From the NCBI GenBank assembly GCA_029932015.1, contig JAOZQW010000060.1:5256-10351 (forward strand): DNA of 5,096 nucleotides. The letters are read 5' to 3'. Below are positions 1 through 5,096 of the stretch, piece after piece; position 1 is the first letter of the stretch; the number at the start of each line of letters is the position of its first letter. The notes under the pieces are model-generated. The model saw nothing but the letters and a program-made list of their open reading frames with translations, had not been told where the DNA came from and searched no databases. Source of the DNA: Candidatus Fermentibacteraceae bacterium (GTDB lineage Bacteria > Fermentibacterota > Fermentibacteria > Fermentibacterales > JCC-6). Both the position numbers and the translations under genes were made by a program.

Positions 1-2
1 TA

Positions 3-2294
3 TACATCACTGGAGGTCTTGAGAGCATCTACGATGTGATGGATATAGAATCCTTCACTCCCGAGGATCTCCAGTGGCTTCGCGATCGATGCAATGTAGT
101 TCCTCCGGACGAGGGACGAATCTCCTCGCAGGTGATGAGCATCATGGAGCGGCTCGCCACTGAGGACGGACCGGGTGACGCGGCAGTCGACATGTGGGAG
201 CATTACCTCATCCGGCCTCTGCCGATCAACTCCGCGACATCATGGCAGCTCCGCAGTCTGGACAGGGTCAGCCTCGTTGATGCGGCAGCTGTCGAGAGAA
301 GGCTGCGGACGCTCGGTGATGTTTCAAGCGTGACCTCCCTTAGAAATGCTGACAATGTCAGTTACTACGGCTGGAGGAACATGCGGGACTTCGTCTCCAT
401 ACGCGAGCTGGACCTCAGTTCAATGGAGTTCTTCGGCGGCTACAGGATAGTCGTTGACGGAGGCGACGGAAGATCTACCGAGGAGGACGGCATCGGCGGA
501 ATGCTGGATAATGTCCGCTCAGCCATCGAGGATATTGAGACCGGCGGGCGGGATTATACTGAAGCGGACAGCATTGCATGGCTTAACCGTCTGAACAGCG
601 AATATACCGAGCTGCTTGCTACTGATAACGCCACAGGCTGGGAGCACAGGGTGCGGATCGGATTCGGTGACCGCCTCAGGGGAGGCCTGCGTCTCTCCCG
701 GGGGAGGAGTTCGACCGCAGGGTTCGGTCTCTTCAGGGACATGGACCTCGGAGACCTGAACGACCGTTTCGATGTCGCGAAGGCCTATGTCTCCATGGAC
801 AACCTGGGTGCCGTCAGCAAAGTTGTACTCGGTAACTACAATATCTCCCTCGGCCAGGGCCTCATGGTGAACAACACCGATGAACTGATGTACCGGTCGA
901 CGTACAGGACCTTTGGTCTTTATCCGGATCTTACCTCAACCAGGCAGTTCGCCTTCACTGGTGGTGCGATGGAGCTGAGAACAGGTCCCTTCCTGGGATA
1001 CGGCTTCTTCTCCAGCGCCTCTAGGGATGCAGTGACGGACCTGGACAGCGTTCCCAACATCCTCATCATGGCCCCCTTCAGGACCCATCCGTACGCCTCT
1101 GTGCTCACCGAGACGGTGATCGGCGGGTACGGCTACTACGATATGGGCGGCCTTCTTCCTTACGGGACCGCTCTTGGAGCCGGCTACATGAATGTAAGCT
1201 GGAGCGACTCCCTGGTCCCTGAAGCCGCAGCACTGGATATACCAGGGGACGCTGAAGCATGGGACTGCCCTGAGTACGATGTTCTCACAGCGGGAAGCTC
1301 CATGAACTTCATCGGACTTTCCGCTCAGACGGTACTTGATAATGTCAGTATCGAGGGTGAGTTCGTCAGGCAGGACAACGAAGCCATTGCCGCTCTCGCA
1401 AGAGCCAGATGGCAGAACGACTACTTCTATCTCCTCGGTATCTGGAGGCATTACGATCTTGGCTACTCCAACCCCTATCACAGGGGATTTGCAGAGCAGA
1501 CAAGATTTGACGATACCATTTTCGAGAAGCCCTACTACCTGAACGATCCTCTGGCATCCCAGCTGGCCGAGTGGCCTGTACCCAAGCCGGAGGAGGGTCT
1601 CTACATAGAGAGCCGCTTCCAGCTCAGTCGCCAGGTGACCTTCACCAAGGTCTATCTCGATGTATGGCGGTCGCTGGCCTGGGGCTTCGACAACTACAGG
1701 TTCCAGGGAGAAGTTGAGTACCGTCCCGACTTCCCTGTCAGGTTCCGGCTGAAATGCAAGTACCAGGAAAAGACCAAGATGCACGATGTCATCCCCACTA
1801 CTTCCCGGACTACGGAGTACACCTTCAGGACCTTCTTCCTGCCGTCGGGCAGTGACTACTTCGACATCCAGCTCCGATTCGGCATGGTCGGCCTGACGCC
1901 GAATCCCCTCTATGGGGATGACAGGCTGATGACCGGGGGATACCTCTCCGCAAGGTGGGAGCACAACTTCACTGAGAACTTCTCCGTCCTCGGCGGCTCG
2001 ACCCTCTGGACCACAGACGGCATGAGCCAATGGGAGTTCGAGGATACCGGGATCGACTTCCTGGACGGTGACGGAACCAAGTTCTACGTGACGCTGAAGA
2101 ATAACCTGTCTGACAACCTGCAGCTCAGGTTCAGAATACTTCGCAAGGATACTTTCTATCCCAGGAACGGGCTCTACAGGCCTGATCCCGACGACAGCTT
2201 TTACTACGAGGGGGATCCTGCAAGTCCGGTACGGGATTTTGTTGATCATGTCACTGATTACGGCATACGCTGCCAGCTTGATTTCCGCTGGTAG
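3..2294 (+). CDS. HhH-domain outer-membrane beta-barrel protein, 5'-partial
   Basis: The frame is open to the left edge, giving 763 visible residues and a TAG stop. The first in-frame starts (GTG 36, ATG 39) lie inside an HhH-like unit (residues 1-33) and have no well-spaced ribosome site, so the true start is upstream. A helical linker follows, then a second unit of ComEA/HHH_3 type (about 74-133, opening with PINSAT and ending MRDFVSI). After an acidic, helix-prone segment comes a long run of amphipathic beta strands from about residue 212. It contains GNYNISLGQGL (277-287), resembling the 'GDY..xFGQGL' motif of Bacteroidota HhH-barrel proteins, and the protein ends in a strand with terminal Trp (QLDFRW), like an outer-membrane beta-signal. 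Such proteins are annotated only by their HhH domain and their role is unknown. The Gly-x-Gly hairpins are degenerate, so DNA binding is doubtful. It is the first visible gene of a three-gene operon. Family placement is confident; function is not. Confidence 0.85.
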   Translation, partial: YITGGLESIYDVMDIESFTPEDLQWLRDRCNVVPPDEGRISSQVMSIMERLATEDGPGDAAVDMWEHYLIRPLPINSATSWQLRSLDRVSLVDAAAVERRLRTLGDVSSVTSLRNADNVSYYGWRNMRDFVSIRELDLSSMEFFGGYRIVVDGGDGRSTEEDGIGGMLDNVRSAIEDIETGGRDYTEADSIAWLNRLNSEYTELLATDNATGWEHRVRIGFGDRLRGGLRLSRGRSSTAGFGLFRDMDLGDLNDRFDVAKAYVSMDNLGAVSKVVLGNYNISLGQGLMVNNTDELMYRSTYRTFGLYPDLTSTRQFAFTGGAMELRTGPFLGYGFFSSASRDAVTDLDSVPNILIMAPFRTHPYASVLTETVIGGYGYYDMGGLLPYGTALGAGYMNVSWSDSLVPEAAALDIPGDAEAWDCPEYDVLTAGSSMNFIGLSAQTVLDNVSIEGEFVRQDNEAIAALARARWQNDYFYLLGIWRHYDLGYSNPYHRGFAEQTRFDDTIFEKPYYLNDPLASQLAEWPVPKPEEGLYIESRFQLSRQVTFTKVYLDVWRSLAWGFDNYRFQGEVEYRPDFPVRFRLKCKYQEKTKMHDVIPTTSRTTEYTFRTFFLPSGSDYFDIQLRFGMVGLTPNPLYGDDRLMTGGYLSARWEHNFTENFSVLGGSTLWTTDGMSQWEFEDTGIDFLDGDGTKFYVTLKNNLSDNLQLRFRILRKDTFYPRNGLYRPDPDDSFYYEGDPASPVRDFVDHVTDYGIRCQLDFRW

Positions 2295-2302
2295 AGCAGG
2301 GT

Positions 2303-2307
2303 GGAGG
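2303..2307 (+). promoter_or_regulatory. Shine-Dalgarno site of the FadL/PorV-like gene
   Basis: GGAGG lies four bases before the ATG at 2312, in the 17-nt gap after the gene 1 stop. It supports this ATG as the start. The surrounding nine bases GGGTGGAGG (2299-2307) recur exactly at the next junction (3552-3560). Confidence 0.8.
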
Positions 2308-2311
2308 AAGA

Positions 2312-3547
2312 ATGAGCATCATTGCAGCAGGAGTTATTTCGATACTGGCGGTGACCGCCGGACTGCCAGAGGTGATGTGGCTGGGCGATCAGGACCCCGC
2401 CGCCTCCGCCTGGTCCGAGGGGATGGGAGGCTGCGGCTTCCTTGAAAACTCGGCCCTCGGCGCGCTCGGTAATCCGGCTATCCTTGGTCTTACCGGGGAC
2501 GGGCTGCGTGTGGATGCCGCAGCAGGAGCCACATATGTGACGGAGAAACGCACCCGCAAGGTCTATGATTCTTTCGGGAGTTCTATCGGGGAGTCGGAGT
2601 ACGCTTTTAACACAGGGCTCTCCTTCGTGCCGATGGGAGCGGCGGTTTCCTTCCGGAATGCCTTCGGTCTTCCGAAGACCTTCTCCGCAGCTCTCGGATG
2701 GAGGATTCCACGATCCTTCGATTACAGTTACGACCGTATTGTGAGAGACAACTCCTATGTCGAAACAGGCAGGGAACAGTTCTCGGTCACCGGTATGGAA
2801 AATGAGCTGGCGCTTGCAATCGCCTTCACCCCTTCCGAAGCATTCACCTTCGGGATCGGCGGAGGATACATCATGGGATCGAGGGATGCCTCCTGGAAGG
2901 TCAACCACGTAGATCCCGCCCTGCTCGATACTCTTGCAGTTCGCAACGAGGATATCTCTGGAATGGTCGCAAGAGGTTCCGTGCTGTTCACCCCTGACAG
3001 GAGGGTCTTCATCGCGGCAGGGATCGAGTATCCGATGCCGCTTTCCTTCTCTCCTGAGGAGTTGGACGACCCCGCTGCATGGAGTGCTTTCCCCGACTCG
3101 ATCGACTATGATCTCGACCAGCCGATGAAGGTTCATTTCGGAGCCCTCTATGTCCCGGGGAACAGGCTCATGTCCAGATTCACAGGCGAGTTCTACTGGA
3201 GCGCTGACGGCTCCCTGGAGTTCGAGGAAGAGAACCTGGGTCTCAGGAACTCATGGGGCGTCAGGGCCGGAGTGGAGAACACTCTTCCCGGAGGACCTGT
3301 CGCAAGGTTCGGCTTCGGCTATGATCGCTCTCCTATCGCAGCCGCACTCGATCGGATGAGTTTCTCCGCCGGTATGGGTTTCAGCGTTGGTGAATGGACC
3401 CTGGATGCCGGGGCCAGCTTCTCTCCGGACAGATGGAGACAGACTGAAATAACCGGGCTTCCTTCCTTCGCGGCGGGTGACAGCCTTACGGTTGAAGAGA
3501 CCGAGACAAGACTGGTGTTCTCCATCAGCCGGGTCTTCGACCTCTAG
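2312..3547 (+). CDS. FadL/PorV-like outer-membrane beta-barrel protein
   Basis: Complete gene of 411 residues. The ATG is set by GGAGG at 2303-2307. The N-terminus is a hydrophobic signal-like stretch (residues 3-17) with a plausible cleavage after VTA at residue 16, but it lacks the usual Lys/Arg before the hydrophobic core. Next comes a Gly-rich segment (GMGGCGFLENSALGALGNPA) closely resembling the N-terminal plug-like motif of PorV/PorQ and OmpP1/FadL-type barrels, where an 'mGgag' run leads to 'NPA'. The rest is alternating hydrophobic/polar strands joined by turns, for example AFTFGIGGGYIMGS and RGSVLFTPDRRVFIAAGIEY. The last strand ends FSISRVFDL, so the terminal aromatic is displaced to the third-last residue. 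FadL relatives import hydrophobic compounds and PorV serves type IX secretion; the sequence does not separate these roles. It sits 17 nt after gene 1 and 13 nt before the nucleotidase gene, so co-expression is likely. An outer-membrane barrel is well supported; the subfamily is tentative. Confidence 0.72.
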   Translation: MSIIAAGVISILAVTAGLPEVMWLGDQDPAASAWSEGMGGCGFLENSALGALGNPAILGLTGDGLRVDAAAGATYVTEKRTRKVYDSFGSSIGESEYAFNTGLSFVPMGAAVSFRNAFGLPKTFSAALGWRIPRSFDYSYDRIVRDNSYVETGREQFSVTGMENELALAIAFTPSEAFTFGIGGGYIMGSRDASWKVNHVDPALLDTLAVRNEDISGMVARGSVLFTPDRRVFIAAGIEYPMPLSFSPEELDDPAAWSAFPDSIDYDLDQPMKVHFGALYVPGNRLMSRFTGEFYWSADGSLEFEEENLGLRNSWGVRAGVENTLPGGPVARFGFGYDRSPIAAALDRMSFSAGMGFSVGEWTLDAGASFSPDRWRQTEITGLPSFAAGDSLTVEETETRLVFSISRVFDL

Positions 3548-3551
3548 GAGG
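3546..3551 (+). promoter_or_regulatory. Shine-Dalgarno site of the nucleotidase gene, overlapping the upstream stop codon
   Basis: A perfect AGGAGG begins inside the TAG stop of the upstream gene (3545-3547) and leaves nine bases to the GTG at 3561. This decides the start: the GTG opens a classic signal peptide, while the in-frame ATG at 3477 lies inside the upstream gene. A second purine box, GGAGG at 3556-3560, touches the GTG directly and is too close to serve it. The overlap suggests translational coupling (inference). Confidence 0.85.
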
Positions 3552-3560
3552 GGGTGGAGG

Positions 3561-5096
3561 GTGAAAAGACTGCTGCCCATCCTGCTTCTGGCGCTGGTTT
3601 CCATCGCCGGATCGGAGATCGTCTATCTCAACATATTGCACACCAACGACATTCATGGAGGCATAGTCCCAAGAGAGGCCACCTTCATGAACCCCGATTT
3701 TCCCCCGATGATGGGGGGAGGGGCGTACATAAAGGCCTATGTGGATATGGTCAGGGAGGAGTGCGCCGCCAGTGGTGAGTACTGCCTTCTCATCGATGCC
3801 GGTGATATTTTTCAGGGCACGCCTACCGGTAACTATGGTGATGGTGAATTCGTGGTCGATTGGATGAACGTCTGCGGTTATGACATGATGACGCTCGGGA
3901 ATCATGACTTCGATGCCGGGATAGAGAATGCGCTGGACCTCTGTGCCCAGACAGACTTCCCCGTCATCTGCGCCAATGTCGTCAACTCCCTTACCGGTGA
4001 ATTTCTCGAGAATGTCATACCGTACCAGATACTGAATTTTGGCGGGGTGGATGTGGCCTTCATCGGCCTGACGACCACAGACACCTACGGCCTGGTAACA
4101 CCGGAACTGCTCGGCGACTACATCTTTCTTGATGAGGTCGAGACCAGCGAAAGGTACATTCGCGAAGTAGAAGAGCTGGGTGCGGATGTCATAGTGTTTG
4201 TCTCCCATATCGGGCAGCCCGGAGATCCCGAACGCTATATGCAGAGGGTTTTCGATGCATGGGAGGCCGGGGAGGAATACACGAAGGACTTCAGCCTGAA
4301 CCACGCCGAACTCACATGCGTCATGCCAGGCATCGATCTTATAGTATCGGGGCACACACATCTCGGGCTGGCAGAGCCCTGGGTGAATCCCATCAACCAC
4401 ACACTGGTGGTCCAGGGTTATGCCAACGGGACTGGTATCGGCAGGATAAGACTGGCTCTTGATACAGAGACCGGCACACTGGTCGGTTTCGATCTCCCCG
4501 AGGGCGGTGAGTACATCAGTCTTCTGCACGATGAGTTCTGGCCCGATGAGGAAGTTGCAGAGCTGATAGAGGGATATCGGCAGATAGCCGAGGCCGGCAT
4601 GGACGATATCATTGCCGAGGCTGTGAGCCAGATCCCCAGGGGAGGTGCAGAGCACCCGCTTGGAAGGCTTATCGCCGATGCGATGATGTGGAGCGTCGGT
4701 GCTGATGTGGCACTCATGAACCGTGGCGGCATCCGTGCCGCGATCCCAAGGGGATTCATAACGGAGAGGGTGATCTACCAGGCCATTCCCTTCGAGGAGG
4801 ATCTGTTCGTCATAGAGATGACTGGTGCCGAGCTGAAGGATATCCTTGAGACAGGCATGCAGGGCCGACGCAGGGACATGGAGATCGGAGGTCTCACAGC
4901 CCTTCGCAATCAGGCCATGCCCGATGGAGAGAAGATCGAGGACATGCTCATCGGTGGAGAACCCTTCGATCCGGAGCGTACCTACAGCTTCGTCACCACA
5001 GGCTACCTCGCCCAGGGTAACGTAGGTTACGATATCATGCTGGAGCACAATGCAGTACCTGCGGATGTAAAACTCCTGGACGCTGTAGTAGCTTAA
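3561..5096 (+). CDS. Secreted 5'-nucleotidase/UshA-family metallophosphoesterase
   Basis: 511 residues from GTG, ending in TAA at the window edge. Residues 1-18 form a signal peptide (Lys2-Arg3, hydrophobic core, likely cleavage after AGS), so the enzyme acts in the periplasm or at the surface. The N-terminal calcineurin-like domain has the full two-metal set: Asp30/His32 (HTNDIHGG), Asp82 (DAGDIFQG), Asn114/His115 (LGNHDFD), His216 (VSHIG), His265/His267 (SGHTH). The C-terminal 5'-nucleotidase domain (about 350-511) keeps NRGGIR (387-392) and PFEEDL, which correspond to substrate-contact and hinge-side motifs. The family hydrolyses nucleotides, UDP-sugars, cyclic nucleotides or other phosphoesters. 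Oddities: the GGDG motif reads GNVG (486-489), losing the ribose-binding Asp; the first base-stacking Phe is not aromatic; the segment between His216 and the GHTH motif is longer than I expect; and the protein stops about 20-25 residues early. The fold and phosphoesterase chemistry are near certain; the substrate is open. It is the third gene of the operon. Confidence 0.93.
   Translation: MKRLLPILLLALVSIAGSEIVYLNILHTNDIHGGIVPREATFMNPDFPPMMGGGAYIKAYVDMVREECAASGEYCLLIDAGDIFQGTPTGNYGDGEFVVDWMNVCGYDMMTLGNHDFDAGIENALDLCAQTDFPVICANVVNSLTGEFLENVIPYQILNFGGVDVAFIGLTTTDTYGLVTPELLGDYIFLDEVETSERYIREVEELGADVIVFVSHIGQPGDPERYMQRVFDAWEAGEEYTKDFSLNHAELTCVMPGIDLIVSGHTHLGLAEPWVNPINHTLVVQGYANGTGIGRIRLALDTETGTLVGFDLPEGGEYISLLHDEFWPDEEVAELIEGYRQIAEAGMDDIIAEAVSQIPRGGAEHPLGRLIADAMMWSVGADVALMNRGGIRAAIPRGFITERVIYQAIPFEEDLFVIEMTGAELKDILETGMQGRRRDMEIGGLTALRNQAMPDGEKIEDMLIGGEPFDPERTYSFVTTGYLAQGNVGYDIMLEHNAVPADVKLLDAVVA

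Noticed and set aside
936..2249. 437-residue open frame on the - strand inside gene 1
   Set aside because: Same in-register shadow caused by lack of TTA, CTA and TCA codons; the translation has no family features and no ribosome site was evident.
3..2294. Reading gene 1 as a DNA-uptake (ComEA-type) competence protein
   Set aside because: The HhH similarity is real, but the hairpin glycines are missing, no other competence gene is in the window, and the bulk of the protein is a barrel of unknown role.
2666..2680. Perfect 7-bp inverted repeat GGTCTTC-C-GAAGACC, overlapping a 6-bp stem CTTCGG/CCGAAG
   Set aside because: It lies within gene 2 coding sequence (AFGLPKTF) and has no T-run. A 7-bp palindrome with one spacer base is expected about 0.3 times in 5 kb by chance.
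2258..3136. 292-residue open frame on the - strand over gene 2
   Set aside because: Also in register with the sense codons. Three such shadows in one window show a codon-usage effect, not overlapping genes.
3477..3560. N-terminal extension of the nucleotidase from ATG 3477
   Set aside because: It would overlap gene 2 by 71 bases, place 28 polar residues before a classic signal peptide, and ignore the well-spaced AGGAGG before GTG 3561.
3702..3717. CCCCC-GATGAT-GGGGG hairpin and G-run near the start of the nucleotidase gene
   Set aside because: It encodes PPMMGG in an uninterrupted frame that fits the family, so there is no sign of slippage. No terminator T-tract follows, and the G-run lacks the spaced tracts of a quadruplex.
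3525..5048. 507-residue open frame on the - strand covering almost the whole nucleotidase gene
   Set aside because: Its codons are in exact register with the sense codons, so its stops would be sense TTA, CTA and TCA, which this gene avoids. The sense product has a complete catalytic motif set; the antisense translation shows no recognisable domain.

Overview
The window is a compact, fully coding stretch from what looks like a Gram-negative (diderm) bacterium. All three genes run on the + strand and all encode envelope or exported proteins: a large outer-membrane beta-barrel with helix-hairpin-helix (HhH) units at its visible N-terminal end, a FadL/PorV-like outer-membrane barrel, and a secreted 5'-nucleotidase/UshA-type metallophosphoesterase. 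The first protein resembles a family best known from Bacteroidota and relatives. That points to the FCB superphylum or a candidate phylum near it, but the taxon cannot be fixed from this sequence. The DNA is GC-rich by eye (not counted). AGG/AGA arginine codons and some ATA isoleucine codons are used freely. TTA, CTA and TCA codons are avoided, which explains the very long antisense open frames.

Layout: (1) from the left edge to 2294, the HhH/beta-barrel gene, cut by the window at its 5' end; (2) 2312-3547, the FadL/PorV-like barrel, complete, 17 nt after gene 1; (3) 3561-5096, the exported nucleotidase, with its stop codon as the last three bases of the window, 13 nt after gene 2. Each internal junction carries a strong Shine-Dalgarno sequence. 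There is no room for a separate promoter or terminator between genes, so the three are very probably one transcript. The operon's promoter lies left of the window and any terminator lies right of it. No RNA genes, mobile elements, CRISPR arrays or significant repeats were seen.

How the genes may work together is inference. Two outer-membrane barrels beside a secreted phosphoesterase would fit processing and uptake of a phosphorylated extracellular compound. Two points argue against simply calling it a DNA or nucleotide uptake operon: the HhH hairpins have lost the Gly-x-Gly used for DNA backbone contact, and the nucleotidase has lost the ribose-binding Asp and one of the two base-stacking aromatics of the UshA/CD73 pocket. 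The nucleotidase also ends early, without the usual C-terminal tail.
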